Shown: in pieces, positions 28,484 to 38,019 of the stretch | How positions within the stretch are numbered: the stretch's first letter is position 1 | Layout of the letters: every line of letters starts with the position of its first letter | Assembly: GCA_020632665.1 (NCBI GenBank) | Contig: JACKFC010000012.1 | Coordinates: forward strand, 78,877 to 142,876 | Direction: 5' to 3' | Source of the DNA: Deltaproteobacteria bacterium | GTDB taxonomy: Bacteria; Myxococcota_A; UBA9042 | Length of the DNA: 64,000 nt | Position numbers and translations under genes: made by a program | The notes under the pieces: generated by a model | The model's database searches: none | Told to the model about the DNA's origin: nothing | Seen by the model: only the letters and a program-made list of their open reading frames with translations

Positions 28484-29923
28484 TCAATGGCCGCCCGCAC
28501 CCTTGGGACGAGCATTCCAGAGCCGCGAGGCGAGGAATAGCCCAATCACCGCCACGGGCAGCATGACGATCGGCCAGACCATCCAATTGTCCACGATCTT
28601 CGCCGCATCGCCCTTGGGCAGCAGCGCGCCGTAGACGCCGGCCTGCGCGCCCGAGCCGAGGTAGACCAGCCCGTCGATGATGCCGACGGCGACGCCGACG
28701 TTCTTCTTGCCGCCGAAGTCCATGCTCGCCGTTCCGCTCAACATGCCGTGCACGCCGATGATGCAGAGCGACATCCCGACCACGATCCAGCCGACCAGGG
28801 CGACCGTCATGTTCAGCGCACCGAGCAGGGCCAGGGCGCCGACGACCATGCCGCCGTAGAGGATGGCCGAGACCGGGCCACGGCGCGATTGGAAGAGCCG
28901 ATCGCTGATCACGCCGGCGAACATGCCACCGAGGATGCCGGCGACGCAGAGCATCATGCCCCAGTTGGCGAAGGCGAAATCCGCCATATGCCCGGTCTGC
29001 TTCGCGAAGATGTAGCCGTATTGCATGATCGCCTGGCGCAGGAAGCCGGAGCAGAATTCGATCGCCGCGATGGTCAGGATGATCGGGTTGCTGAGCATCT
29101 TCTTCGCCACCTCGAAGACGCCGAGGCGCGGGCCGTCGTCGCCAGAAGAGGCGTCGCCGGTGTCGAAGTCGCGGTGGCCGGCGTCCCCGGGCGTATCGCG
29201 GACCCAGAGGAAGGTCGCGAGGCAGAAGGTCAGCAGCAGCGCGGCGGGGATGAAGAAGACCCACCAGACGGCCTTCTGCTCGCTGTCTGGCGCGATGGTC
29301 GGGGCGTTGTTGACGATCAGGCGGCCCCAATCGTAGGCGAAGTAGACGCCGAGCGAGATCAGGATGCCGAAGATGCCGCCGAAGACGCCGCGCTCGCGGA
29401 CGTGGAACCACGCCGCGTTGACCTTGACGATGCTGACCGCGCCGAAGCTCTGGAAATACATGTTCAGGGCGTAGAGCAGCGAGAAGAAGATCGCGACCGA
29501 GGGGCCCTTCTGCAGGATGCCCAGCGAGCCGGTCAGCAAGTCCCAGGTCGCGACGCCCATCAGCAGGTTGGCGACCGCCGAGCCCGCGGTGGCGAAGAGC
29601 ATCGTGGTGCGCCCGCCGAGCCGGTCGGTGAGCGGGCCGTTGATCAGGAAGGAGAAGCCGTAGGTGACCGTGCCGACGAGGAAGATCTGTGAGAAATCCG
29701 CGATCGTCATCAGGTCGCCGAGCGCGTTCTTGCTCACCGTCAGGTTGTAGCGGCCCATGTAGAGGAAGGCGTAGGAGAGCCCGAGCGGCAACCAATTCAT
29801 CCGCCGGCGCGCCATGAAGGCGTCGCTGTGGCCGATATCGACCTTCGGCAAGCGCGAGACGATGAAGGTGATGACGCCGAGCAAGATCACGATCGGCAAA
29901 AGCTGCGACAACCAAGCCGGCAT
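28484..29923 (-). CDS. MFS transporter of the organophosphate:phosphate antiporter (OPA) type
   Basis: The 479-residue protein has about twelve membrane segments and the layout of GlpT/UhpT-like OPA carriers: GRYNLTVSKNALGDLM near residue 60, GFSFLINGPLTDRLGGRTTM after TM2-3, and NMYFQSFGAVSIVKVNAAWF. OPA members exchange phosphate esters (glycerol-3-phosphate, hexose-6-phosphate) for phosphate. The first TM is preceded by a long N-terminal hydrophobic helix (LSQLLPIVILLGVITFIVSR) not usual in GlpT. The start has GGAGGG at the normal distance. It leads the leftward block containing the FHA and kinase genes. Confidence 0.85.
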   Translation of the reverse strand: MPAWLSQLLPIVILLGVITFIVSRLPKVDIGHSDAFMARRRMNWLPLGLSYAFLYMGRYNLTVSKNALGDLMTIADFSQIFLVGTVTYGFSFLINGPLTDRLGGRTTMLFATAGSAVANLLMGVATWDLLTGSLGILQKGPSVAIFFSLLYALNMYFQSFGAVSIVKVNAAWFHVRERGVFGGIFGILISLGVYFAYDWGRLIVNNAPTIAPDSEQKAVWWVFFIPAALLLTFCLATFLWVRDTPGDAGHRDFDTGDASSGDDGPRLGVFEVAKKMLSNPIILTIAAIEFCSGFLRQAIMQYGYIFAKQTGHMADFAFANWGMMLCVAGILGGMFAGVISDRLFQSRRGPVSAILYGGMVVGALALLGALNMTVALVGWIVVGMSLCIIGVHGMLSGTASMDFGGKKNVGVAVGIIDGLVYLGSGAQAGVYGALLPKGDAAKIVDNWMVWPIVMLPVAVIGLFLASRLWNARPKGAGGH

Positions 29924-30076
29924 CGAACCCTCCGCATGGGCGACGTGCGCCGCCCGGACCATAGGCCGGGGTCCGCGGCGGGTGCAAGCGCGGCCGGTGA
30001 ACTTGCAGAACGAGCGGGATCACGCACACTCCGCGGCCAAGCCGGCCGTGGACTGTGCCGGACCGTGGAGGATTCG

Positions 30077-30925
30077 ATGTTCGAGACCAAGGCCCGCTTC
30101 CGCTCCCTGCTGCTCGGCGTCAGCGCCAGCGCGCTGCTCGTCGGTTGCGGCATCCCGCAAGAGAAATACGACGCCGATCTGCGCGGCGAGCGCGAACGTG
30201 GCGCTGCCGAGCTCGAGGCCGCGCAGCAGAAGGCCGCCGCGCGCTTCAAGCTCTACGAGAAGCAGCTCAGCGACAGCGGCGAATACGGCGACGGGCAGAA
30301 GAAGCGCGCCGACGACCTCGAGCGCGAGCTGGCCCGGACCAAGAAGACCCTCGACGAGTGCTCGGCCAAGGGCGGCGACAAGGCCAAGGCCCTGACCACC
30401 TGCACGCTGGAGAAGCGGGCGCTCGAAGACCGCCTCGGCGCGGTCGAGGCGATGATCAGCAAGGTCAAGGGCGCGCTCAAGGCGATGAGCGACGCGGGCA
30501 AGCTGACGGTCAAGGTCGACCGCGGCTTCCTGATCATCGCGCTGCAGGGCGATATCCTCTTCGACTCCGGCAAGGCCAAGCTGAAAGAGGACGCCAAGCC
30601 GGTGCTGGCCGAGCTCGCCGAAGTGCTCAAGGCGATGCCGGATCGGCTCTTCCAGGTCGCTGGCCACACCGACAACGCCGGCAAGGAGTCGACCAACTGG
30701 CGCCTCTCGGTCGACCGGGCGCTGAACGTCGTCGAATTCCTGATCCAGAACGGCGTCGCCGGCAAGGGCCTCTCTGCCGGTGGCTACGCCTCGTTCCAGC
30801 CGGTCGGTGACAATACGACCGACGACGGCCGGGCGCAGAACCGCCGGGTCGAGTTCCTGCTGGTGCCGAACCTCGGTGAGATCTTCGGCGACAAGGCCGC
30901 CAAGCCGGCGCCGAACCGTCCGTAG
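30077..30925 (+). CDS. OmpA-family peptidoglycan-binding lipoprotein
   Basis: The 282-residue protein begins with a lipoprotein signal (RSLLLGVSASALLVGC). Residues 30-150 are an Ala/Glu/Lys-rich coiled coil. The C-terminal OmpA domain (about 155-270) has FDSGKAKLKEDAKPVL, VAGHTDNAGKESTNWRLS and RAQNRRVEFLL, the residues that bind diaminopimelate peptides of peptidoglycan. It likely links the outer membrane to the cell wall. GGAGGA is 4-9 bases before the ATG. It is a single gene, divergent from the OPA transporter and convergent with pmbA. Confidence 0.9.
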   Translation: MFETKARFRSLLLGVSASALLVGCGIPQEKYDADLRGERERGAAELEAAQQKAAARFKLYEKQLSDSGEYGDGQKKRADDLERELARTKKTLDECSAKGGDKAKALTTCTLEKRALEDRLGAVEAMISKVKGALKAMSDAGKLTVKVDRGFLIIALQGDILFDSGKAKLKEDAKPVLAELAEVLKAMPDRLFQVAGHTDNAGKESTNWRLSVDRALNVVEFLIQNGVAGKGLSAGGYASFQPVGDNTTDDGRAQNRRVEFLLVPNLGEIFGDKAAKPAPNRP

Positions 30926-30953
30926 CGGGAGCAGGGTCGCGGGTGCCGGGGCG

Positions 30954-32300
30954 CTAGCCGGCGCCCGCGATCGTCAGCTTCTCGACCACGAAGCTCGGCG
31001 CGCTGACGCCGCGGTGCGGATCGAGATCGTCGGCGCGGTGGGTGATACCGCGGAGGAGATCGCCGAAATCGCCGGCGACCGTGATCTCGCTGACCGGGTA
31101 TTGCGGCTCGCCGTTCTCGAAGTAGATGCCGGTGGCGCCTTGTGAGAAGGAGCCGCGGATGAGGTCGGTGCCGTGGCCCATGGTCGAGGTGACCAAAAGG
31201 CCGGTGCCGATCTCTTGCATGAGATCGGCGACGCTGCGGGTTCCTGCGGCCATGTGGACGTGGGTCGGGCCGACGCCGGGGGCGCCGCCGACGCCGCGGC
31301 TGGCGTTGCGGCCGTGGGTGCAGCCGATGCGCTTGGCGGTGCGGAGGTTGGTGAGGAAATTCTGCAGGATGCCGCCCTGCACGAGGGGGTGTCGGCGGCT
31401 GGCGAAACCTTCGCCGTCGAAGGGTCGGCTGGCGACGCCCCACGGCAGCAGCGGATCGTCGAGGAGGTCGATATCGGCCGCGATGACGGGCTTGCCGAGC
31501 TGATCGGCGAGGTAGCTCGATTTGCGGGCGACCCGCTCGCCGGAGAGGCCGGAGACGAAGTCGGCCAGGATGCGGCTGGCCACGGGTGCCTCGAAGAGCA
31601 CCGGCAGCGCGCAGGAGGCCATCGAGCGGGCGCCCAGGCGCCGCAGCGTCCGACGCGCGGCCTCGCGGCCGATGCTGCTCGGGTCGGGGAGGTCTTGCCG
31701 CCGGCGTCGGCTGGCGTACCACCAATCGACCTCCATCGCGCCGTCCTGCGCCGCGATCGGGACCGCGACCACGCCGACCGAGCTGGTCGTGCGCTGGCGG
31801 ACCACGCCGCCCATGGTGACGAAGGTCACGCCGTTCTCACCGGCGCTGGCCTCACCGCCCTCGGAATTGCTGATCCGCGGGTCGGCGTCGAGCGCTGCGG
31901 CCTCGGCGGCGCGGGCCAGCTCGATCAGCTGCGGCGCGCTCATCGCCGCGACCGCCGGATCGTGCAGCTCGAGTGCGATAGGCGCCTCGGCGAGCTCCTC
32001 GTTGCGCGCGACGCGGCTCTCGGCGTCGGGGTCCATGTGCTTCGCCGCGGCCACCGCCGCTTCGGCCAGCTCGCGCAGCGCCGCCGGCCGGAGGTCGTTG
32101 GTCGAGACCATCGCCGAGCGGTCGCCGACGAAGACGCGCAGGCCGACGTCGTGGCCCTCCGAGCGGGTGCTGGTCTCGACTTGGCCCATGCGGACCCGCA
32201 CCTCGGTCGAGACGCCGTGGACGCCGATCGCGTCGCCGTCGGTCGCGCCGGCGGCGCGGGCATGGCCGAGCAGGTCGGAGAGGAGTGTCGCGTCGATCAT
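30954..32300 (-). CDS. pmbA: PmbA/TldE metallopeptidase-like subunit
   Basis: The 448-residue protein fits the TldE (PmbA) half of the TldD/TldE heterodimer: an N-terminal domain with VETSTRSEGHDVGLRVFVGD and a C-terminal beta-rich domain with ASRILADFVSGLSGERVARK and PFDGEGFASRRHPLVQGGI. It lacks the HExxxH of TldD. The complex degrades unfolded or modified peptides (microcin maturation in E. coli). It follows tldD by 27 bases in the same leftward operon. Confidence 0.93.
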   Translation of the reverse strand: MIDATLLSDLLGHARAAGATDGDAIGVHGVSTEVRVRMGQVETSTRSEGHDVGLRVFVGDRSAMVSTNDLRPAALRELAEAAVAAAKHMDPDAESRVARNEELAEAPIALELHDPAVAAMSAPQLIELARAAEAAALDADPRISNSEGGEASAGENGVTFVTMGGVVRQRTTSSVGVVAVPIAAQDGAMEVDWWYASRRRRQDLPDPSSIGREAARRTLRRLGARSMASCALPVLFEAPVASRILADFVSGLSGERVARKSSYLADQLGKPVIAADIDLLDDPLLPWGVASRPFDGEGFASRRHPLVQGGILQNFLTNLRTAKRIGCTHGRNASRGVGGAPGVGPTHVHMAAGTRSVADLMQEIGTGLLVTSTMGHGTDLIRGSFSQGATGIYFENGEPQYPVSEITVAGDFGDLLRGITHRADDLDPHRGVSAPSFVVEKLTIAGAG

Positions 32301-32327
32301 CTTGGTCCTCCGTGGGGGGCGCGGGTC

Positions 32328-33818
32328 TCAGACCTGCGAGCCGCCGACCGTCATCGCGTTGACCCGCAGCGTGGGCTGGCCAACGCCAACGGGCACCGAT
32401 TGGCCTTCCTTGCCGCAGACGCCCTGCGCCTTGAGGTATTCGAGGTCGTTGCCGACCGCGACCACCCGCTCAAGCACGCTCGGGCCGTGGCCGATCAGGG
32501 TCGCGCCTTCGAGCGGCGCGCCGATCTTGCCGTCTTCGACGAGGTAGGCCTCGGTCATCTCGAAGACGAATTTGCCGCTGGTGATGTCGACCTGGCCGCC
32601 GCCGAAATCGACCGCGTAGATCCCGCGCTTCAGCCCGCGGATGATGTCCTGCGGGTCGTCCTGCCCGGCGCGCATGTAGGTATTGCGCATCCGCGGCAGG
32701 GTCAGGTGGGCGTAGCTCTCGCGCCGGCCGTTGCCGGTCGGACGCATCCCCATCAGGCCGGCGTTGAGGCGATCCTGCATATAGCCGACGAGGCGGCCGT
32801 TCTCGATCAGCGTCGTGCACTCGGCCGGCGTGCCCTCGTCGTCGATATTCAGCGCGCCGCGGTCGCCGGGGATGCTGCCGTCGTCGACGATCGTGCAGAG
32901 CTCCGAGGCGACCATCTCGCCGATGCGGCCCGAGAACGCGCTGGTGCCCTTGCGGCAGAAGTCGCCTTCGAGGCCATGGCCCACCGCTTCGTGCAGGAGC
33001 ACGGCGGGCCAGCCCGGGCCGAGGACGACGTCGAAGACGCCGGCGGGCGCCGGCTTGGCGCCGAGGTTGACCAACGCCTGCCGCACCGCTTCGGTGGCGA
33101 GCGATTCGAGCGTGGCCTCGTCGAGGAGCTGCTCGACGTCGTGACGGCCGCCGGCGCGGGCCGAGCCGCGGGCCAACTTGCCGGCCTCGTTCTTCGCGAT
33201 CACGGTGCAGTCGATGCGGACCAGGGGGCGCACGTCCCAGGCCGCGCTGCCGTCGCTGCGCAGCACCAAGACGGTCTGCTGCGAGGCCGAGACCTGCGCC
33301 ATCACCTGCTGCACCCGCGGGTCGATCGCCCGGCAGCGGGCGTCGAGGCGCGAGAGCGCGGCGACCTTCTGATCGATCGGCAGCGCGAGCGGGCTGTGCT
33401 CGGTCGGGTAGCGGCTGGGCAGGCCGCGGGTGAGGCGAACTGTGGCGAGGTCGGCGCCCTCGCCGTCGCCACCGAGGTCGGCGACGGGGGTCCGGGCGCG
33501 GCCATCGGCGATCGCCCGCGCGGCGTCGGCGGCGGCGCGCAGGCGGGGCAGCTCGAGCGCGTCGGTATGCGCGAAGCCCTGCTTGTCGCCGGCGACGATC
33601 CGGACACCGACACCCTGCCGCGCGTTGCGCGAAGCGGTGCGGACGCGTCCGTCGTCGACCGCGACGACCTCGCTCTGGCTCGACTCGTAGAAGAGGTCGC
33701 CCCAATCGGCGCCGGCGGAGAGCCCTTGTTCGAGGACCTCGAGCAGGCGGGGCTCGTCGAGGGTGCTCTCGGCGAGCAGCGATTGGCCGTGGCGGGTGGG
33801 ATCGATATGCGAGCTCAT
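32328..33818 (-). CDS. tldD: Metalloprotease TldD
   Basis: The 496-residue protein holds the zinc-site motif HEAVGH (His276, Glu277, His281) inside LLHEAVGHGLEGDFCRKGTS, as in TldD. Other family segments include DDEGTPAECTTLIENGRLVG and the C-terminal ASERVVAVGNDLEYL-like region. With PmbA it forms the TldD/E peptidase. Start ATG overlaps the trmH stop as ATGA, with AGGAGGAG upstream of it. Confidence 0.95.
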   Translation of the reverse strand: MSSHIDPTRHGQSLLAESTLDEPRLLEVLEQGLSAGADWGDLFYESSQSEVVAVDDGRVRTASRNARQGVGVRIVAGDKQGFAHTDALELPRLRAAADAARAIADGRARTPVADLGGDGEGADLATVRLTRGLPSRYPTEHSPLALPIDQKVAALSRLDARCRAIDPRVQQVMAQVSASQQTVLVLRSDGSAAWDVRPLVRIDCTVIAKNEAGKLARGSARAGGRHDVEQLLDEATLESLATEAVRQALVNLGAKPAPAGVFDVVLGPGWPAVLLHEAVGHGLEGDFCRKGTSAFSGRIGEMVASELCTIVDDGSIPGDRGALNIDDEGTPAECTTLIENGRLVGYMQDRLNAGLMGMRPTGNGRRESYAHLTLPRMRNTYMRAGQDDPQDIIRGLKRGIYAVDFGGGQVDITSGKFVFEMTEAYLVEDGKIGAPLEGATLIGHGPSVLERVVAVGNDLEYLKAQGVCGKEGQSVPVGVGQPTLRVNAMTVGGSQV

Positions 33819-34618
33819 GACTCCTCCTGCGTGCGGCCGTGGACGCGGACGCGGGCGGTGGCGGCCGCCAGCAACGCGGCCTCTTCGCGCTGTGCCGCGC
33901 GGATCGCGGCGTCGGCCTCGGGATCACCTTCGGCGTAGGCGGCGCGGACCTTCTTCGCTTGGCGCACGCCGTATTCGAGCCACCGCGGGCGCAACGCCGC
34001 GGCACGCTCGGCCGGCAGGTCGCCGCCACGCCCTCGCGCCGCCAGCTGGTTGCGCCGCTGCACCGCCACCCGCTCCAACGAGATGGCGAGCGCGACCGAG
34101 AGGTTGAAGCTCTGCACCATACCGTGCATCGGCAAGACGTAGCGGACGTCCGCGGCTTGGCGCATCGCCTCGCTGATGCCTTCGGCCTCGTTGCCGATGA
34201 CCAGCGCGATCTTGCCCTGCACCGGCAGCTCGGCGAGCGCGTGCTCGGCGTCGAGGTCGCTGACCCAGATCGAGAAGCCCTGCGCGCGCAACGCGGCGAT
34301 GGCCTGCTCCGGGCTGCCGTGGCGATGCACCGTCAGCCATTGCTCGGCGCTCTTGGCGACGCTGCCGGGGCCCTTGAAGCCGTGCTTGGCGGTGACGACG
34401 TGGACGTCCGAGAGGCCGTAGCCATCGGCCGTGCGCATCCCGGCGCCGACGTTGTGCGGGTCGTAGATATCTTCGAAGACGACCGTCACCGAAGCGAGGC
34501 GCTGGGCCAGGACGTGGTCGATCCGGGCAACGCGACGCGGGTGGATGACCCGCTCGAGCGGGTCGAAGGGCGGCTCGGTCGGTTCGTTGGTGGCGTCGTT
34601 GGTCGCGTCGTCGGTCAT
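33815..34618 (-). CDS. trmH: TrmH-family tRNA/rRNA 2'-O-methyltransferase
   Basis: The 267-residue SpoU/TrmH (SPOUT-fold) enzyme shows the three motifs: VVFEDIYDPHNVGAGMRTAD, LVIGNEAEGISEAMRQAADV and LPMHGMVQSFNLSVALAISL. The C-terminal extension (AERAAALRPRWLEYGVRQAK) is like that of TrmH, which methylates G18 of tRNA. The frame runs on upstream to 35764, but that extension is read through the divergent membrane gene and is not real. The start lies 39 bases from that gene. Confidence 0.9.
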   Translation of the reverse strand: MTDDATNDATNEPTEPPFDPLERVIHPRRVARIDHVLAQRLASVTVVFEDIYDPHNVGAGMRTADGYGLSDVHVVTAKHGFKGPGSVAKSAEQWLTVHRHGSPEQAIAALRAQGFSIWVSDLDAEHALAELPVQGKIALVIGNEAEGISEAMRQAADVRYVLPMHGMVQSFNLSVALAISLERVAVQRRNQLAARGRGGDLPAERAAALRPRWLEYGVRQAKKVRAAYAEGDPEADAAIRAAQREEAALLAAATARVRVHGRTQEES

Positions 34619-34657
34619 CACGGCCGGAGCTTGCCGACCCGACCGCGCGGCTGCAAG

Positions 34658-35686
34658 GTGACGACCGTGCGCCGCGCCCTGCTGATCTTGTTGCTCTGCC
34701 TGCTGGCCGCCGTCGAATACCGCGTCGCCATCGGCATCGACGGCAAGCGGCTGCAGCTTTCGCTCTCGGCGATCGAGCACCTCCTCGACGGTCAGACGCA
34801 TTGGCGGGTCTACGGCGGCAGGGTGCTCACCCCGCTGCTGCTGCGGGGGGCGATGCGGGCGACGGGGGCGGCTGCCCTGCCCTGCCTGCTCTTCTTGATG
34901 CTCGCGCTCGGGACCGCCACCAAATTCGCCGCGTGGTGGGGCCTGCGCCCGCTCGCCCGCAGCGACGGCGAGGCGTGGGCGGCGATGCTGGCGCTGACCT
35001 TGGGCTGGCTGCTGCTGCACAACGGCCAGCCTGCATACCTCTGGGATGTGGTCGACCTCGGCCTCGCCGCCGTCACGGTCGGCCTGCTCGCACGGGGCGG
35101 CGGCAGCGTGGCCGCGTGGGCGTTGCTGCTCCTGCTCGCGTCGCTCAACCGCGAGGGGGCGGTTCTCTTGGGCCTCGCCCCGCTGATCCAGGCGCTGACG
35201 CCGGCCGGTCGCGACCTGCGCGCCGCCTTGCTCTACCTCGCCTTGCTGCTCACCGGGCTGGGCCTTGCGTTCGGCTTGCGCGAGGCCGTCTTCGTTCGCG
35301 CGACGCTGGAGCAAGGCGAGGGTGTGGCGCGCGCGGCGGCGGGCGTCGTCCACCTGCGCCTCTTCGAGAACCTCGCGACGATTGCCGAGGAGGTGCTCGG
35401 GCTGCTCGACCCGGCGCGCCTGCTCGCGCTGCGACCGCTGGTGCTGTTGCCGGCGCTGGTGGTGCCGTTCGCTGTCGTCGCGCGGCCTCGGCTGCTGTGG
35501 CAGCGCGCCCCCGGCCTCGCCGGCCTCGCTTTGGTGCTGCTGGCGGCGACGCTGGTCGCCGGCGAGGTCATGGAAGGTCGCGTTTGGACCCTGCTGCTGC
35601 CGATCGACGCTGGGTTGGTGATGGTCGCGACTGGGGGTGCGACGAACACTGCGACGCGACCGCCGGTGACCGGAGGGTCCCGCTAG
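34658..35686 (+). CDS. Polytopic membrane protein of unknown function
   Basis: From GTG 34658 the protein has 342 residues and about nine to ten hydrophobic segments (RRALLILLLCLLAAVEYRV; MLALTLGWLLLHNGQ; WALLLLLASLNREGAVLLGL; AALLYLALLLTGLGLAFGLR). An Asn-Arg-Glu in a loop after a membrane segment (SLNREGAV) is found in several groups of bacterial integral membrane glycosyltransferase-like proteins, but this is too little to assign one. It is divergent from trmH and 95 bases before the PhyH gene. The GTG at 34667 is an alternative start. Confidence 0.65.
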   Translation: MTTVRRALLILLLCLLAAVEYRVAIGIDGKRLQLSLSAIEHLLDGQTHWRVYGGRVLTPLLLRGAMRATGAAALPCLLFLMLALGTATKFAAWWGLRPLARSDGEAWAAMLALTLGWLLLHNGQPAYLWDVVDLGLAAVTVGLLARGGGSVAAWALLLLLASLNREGAVLLGLAPLIQALTPAGRDLRAALLYLALLLTGLGLAFGLREAVFVRATLEQGEGVARAAAGVVHLRLFENLATIAEEVLGLLDPARLLALRPLVLLPALVVPFAVVARPRLLWQRAPGLAGLALVLLAATLVAGEVMEGRVWTLLLPIDAGLVMVATGGATNTATRPPVTGGSR

Positions 35687-35781
35687 GTCGGTGTTGACGG
35701 AGGCTGGGGCAGAGGGCAGAACGACGACAGGTCGGATGGTGCCGCCCACTCGCAAGACCGACAAATCGGCAGAGTCACCCG

Positions 35782-36993
35782 ATGAGTCAACACGATCCCC
35801 AGCACGAATCCGGTGCGCAGAGTGCCCTGGCAGGCTGGCGTTGCCGTCGCACGGACGACGGCACGCGCGACAATATGCTCTTCGAGCTGGTGAGCCACGG
35901 AGGCGGGCGCGTCGACATCGAGGTCTCGCCGGCCGGCGCAGGCCCGGCCTTCTGTCAGACGAGGGCGGGCGGCGTCTCCTACCGACGCTTCGCCGGCGTG
36001 ACAGCGGCAGAGGCGATGGCGGTCACCAAGGCGTTTGCGGAGGAGCTCGAAGCTGGCGGGATCGATCGCAGCCCGGCGGCGCGCTCTTCGGTGCGGCCCT
36101 CGCGATGGGCACCGCGACCGGTGCCCGAATCGGAGGCAGACCTCGCCGCCCATCGCTTCGCCCTCGCGTCGTCCGGCTTCACGGTCCTGCCCTCGCTCTT
36201 GGATGCAGCGCACCTCGACGAGCTCCGCGACGCAGCGGCGCGGGCTCTGGCAGAGACGCAGCGGCAAGTCGAAATGGGCGAGCCCATCCCCGAGGATGCA
36301 ATCGAGCACGAGATTCACCCCGTCGCGCGGGGCATCTATTTGTGGGGCGATGCGGTGCTGCGCTTGGTCGAAAACGAGGCCGTGCGCCGGCTCTGCGACG
36401 CGATCATCGGCCCGCACAAGCTGATCGATGTATCCCTCTTCGTGTGCTTGCCGTCACCCGAGATGACGGACGTCCAGGTTGAGGGTTGGCACCGCGACAT
36501 CGCCTACGATCCTGACGAACGGCGGCGCTACTTGTGGTTCATCTTGCCGCTCGATGACTTCGGCTTGGACAACGGGTCGACGTTGCTGGTCGCTGGCAGC
36601 CACCGCATCCCGGACCCCGAGTCCGAGCGACCTGACCCGGGCCTGCACCGCTTCCCGTCGCGGGTCAAGATGCTGCTGAAGGCTGGGGACGCGCTCGCGC
36701 TCGACCCGATGACGTACCACTCGCGCGGGCGCAACATCACCGAGCACCCCCGCCGCATGCTGAACATCATGATCTGCCACGAGGATGTCCCGGTCCATTG
36801 GCAGTGGGACCATGCCGGCCAGAGGATCCGCGACAACGCGAGCGAGCGAATCCGGACTCTGCTCGGGGGCCAGCTTTCGGCCGAAGAGCGCGCGGCATTC
36901 GCGCGAGCCAACCCCCCGGCGACCCGACTCGCGCGCAACGTCATGGCCCACTCCGGCGCGTGGCCAGCCTTGCCCCCCGATTGGCAGCCGTGA
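35782..36993 (+). CDS. Phytanoyl-CoA dioxygenase (PhyH) family protein
   Basis: The 403-residue protein ends in a PhyH-type Fe(II)/2-oxoglutarate oxygenase domain (about 125-370). The metal-binding HxD is at His237-Asp239 (WHRDIAYD) and the distal His at 313 (YHSRGRN), with an Arg shortly after for 2-oxoglutarate. RRRYLWFILPLDDFGLDNGS and STLLVAGSHRIPDP are typical. Residues 1-110 are an extra domain of unknown type, starting MSQHDPQHESGAQS. Members hydroxylate or halogenate natural products and lipids; the substrate is unknown. Single gene; base use (more A/T at third positions) is slightly unlike the neighbours, hinting at a different history. Confidence 0.82.
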   Translation: MSQHDPQHESGAQSALAGWRCRRTDDGTRDNMLFELVSHGGGRVDIEVSPAGAGPAFCQTRAGGVSYRRFAGVTAAEAMAVTKAFAEELEAGGIDRSPAARSSVRPSRWAPRPVPESEADLAAHRFALASSGFTVLPSLLDAAHLDELRDAAARALAETQRQVEMGEPIPEDAIEHEIHPVARGIYLWGDAVLRLVENEAVRRLCDAIIGPHKLIDVSLFVCLPSPEMTDVQVEGWHRDIAYDPDERRRYLWFILPLDDFGLDNGSTLLVAGSHRIPDPESERPDPGLHRFPSRVKMLLKAGDALALDPMTYHSRGRNITEHPRRMLNIMICHEDVPVHWQWDHAGQRIRDNASERIRTLLGGQLSAEERAAFARANPPATRLARNVMAHSGAWPALPPDWQP

Positions 36994-37044
36994 TGCCGGG
37001 ATGATCGCGCCGGGCGCCGCGCAGCTGCGACGGCGCAGCGGGCG

Positions 37045-38019
37045 TCATTGGCCTTCGCGCGCCGGACGGCGTGACAGCGCAGCCTGCAGGACGGGCACGA
37101 GTCGCTCCGCCACGACGCGGTTGCCGAGCGGTGAGAGGTGGGTCTCGTCACCGACTTGGGGATGGTGCTCGCCGCGGAGCGGATCGACGAAATCGGCCCC
37201 CATCGCCGCCGCCCGCTGCTCCAGCGACGGCCGCGTCTTCTTCGGGACGCTCTCGCTCCACACGACCACCGACACGCCGGCTCGCTTCGCCTCTTCGAGG
37301 AACGCGGTGTAGGCCTGCAGGAAGTCTCGGACGTCGACCGCCGAATTCAGGCGGTACAGCACGTACTGACGCGCGATCCCGGAGTATCGGCTGAGCTCGA
37401 GCAGCATGGGTGTGATGTGGAAGGGAACGACCGCGTCGTTCTCGGTCAGTTGCAGGACCACGATCTCTGGCCGCGAAGGCAAGAGCGAGCGCAAGGTGCC
37501 GAGGTGATCGCGCATCTGGTGGCCGGGGGTGCCGGCGTTCCACACCTCGACGGCCTCACCCGCGCTGCGCAGGGCGCTCTCGAGCTGCGTCGGGTAGGCC
37601 TCCGCAACGTCGACGCCGAGCCCGAAGGTATGGGAGTCGCCGATCGCGATGATCCGGTGCAGCCCTGCAGTCCGCGGCAAGGACCGCTCACGATCCCGGA
37701 AACCCATGGAATTCGTGACGACCCGCGTCTTCAGGTTCGGATCTCCAGGCGACTGATACTCGACATCGATGCCCTTGCGAAGCCGGACATAGGGGGGGTG
37801 GCTGTTGCCGGTCACCTCCAGCATCCGCCCCACGTTGCCGACCAGGCGCGCCATCGGGATCCACTTCACGGCCTGATCGAACAGCCCCAACGCCAAGAGG
37901 TTGATCGCGAGCAGCAGCGCCGCCTTTCGCGCCGTGAAGCGCGCGCCACCCGACGCGTCTGCGCGGTCGGCCGCGAGACTGGCAGGCTGCACAACCGGAG
38001 GTTCGCTGCTGGACTGCAC
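37045..38019 (-). CDS. Membrane-anchored SGNH/GDSL hydrolase
   Basis: From GTG 38019 the protein has 324 residues. A membrane helix lies at about 30-50 (ARKAALLLAINLLALGLFDQ). The SGNH core follows: block I IAIGDSHTFGLG with Ser129, an Asn in LQLTENDAV, and the C-terminal DETHLSPLGN carrying Asp and His. The fold is the esterase/acetylhydrolase type; such exported enzymes often deacetylate surface polysaccharides. The start was placed at GTG because the frame further upstream is Arg-rich and unlike protein; AGGGGG precedes it. It is convergent with the PhyH gene. Confidence 0.82.
   Translation of the reverse strand: MQSSSEPPVVQPASLAADRADASGGARFTARKAALLLAINLLALGLFDQAVKWIPMARLVGNVGRMLEVTGNSHPPYVRLRKGIDVEYQSPGDPNLKTRVVTNSMGFRDRERSLPRTAGLHRIIAIGDSHTFGLGVDVAEAYPTQLESALRSAGEAVEVWNAGTPGHQMRDHLGTLRSLLPSRPEIVVLQLTENDAVVPFHITPMLLELSRYSGIARQYVLYRLNSAVDVRDFLQAYTAFLEEAKRAGVSVVVWSESVPKKTRPSLEQRAAAMGADFVDPLRGEHHPQVGDETHLSPLGNRVVAERLVPVLQAALSRRPAREGQ

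Noticed and set aside
30954..33818. TldD/PmbA as part of a RiPP or microcin cluster
   Set aside because: No precursor peptide, maturase or exporter gene is close; neighbours are trmH and an OmpA lipoprotein, so a housekeeping role is more likely.
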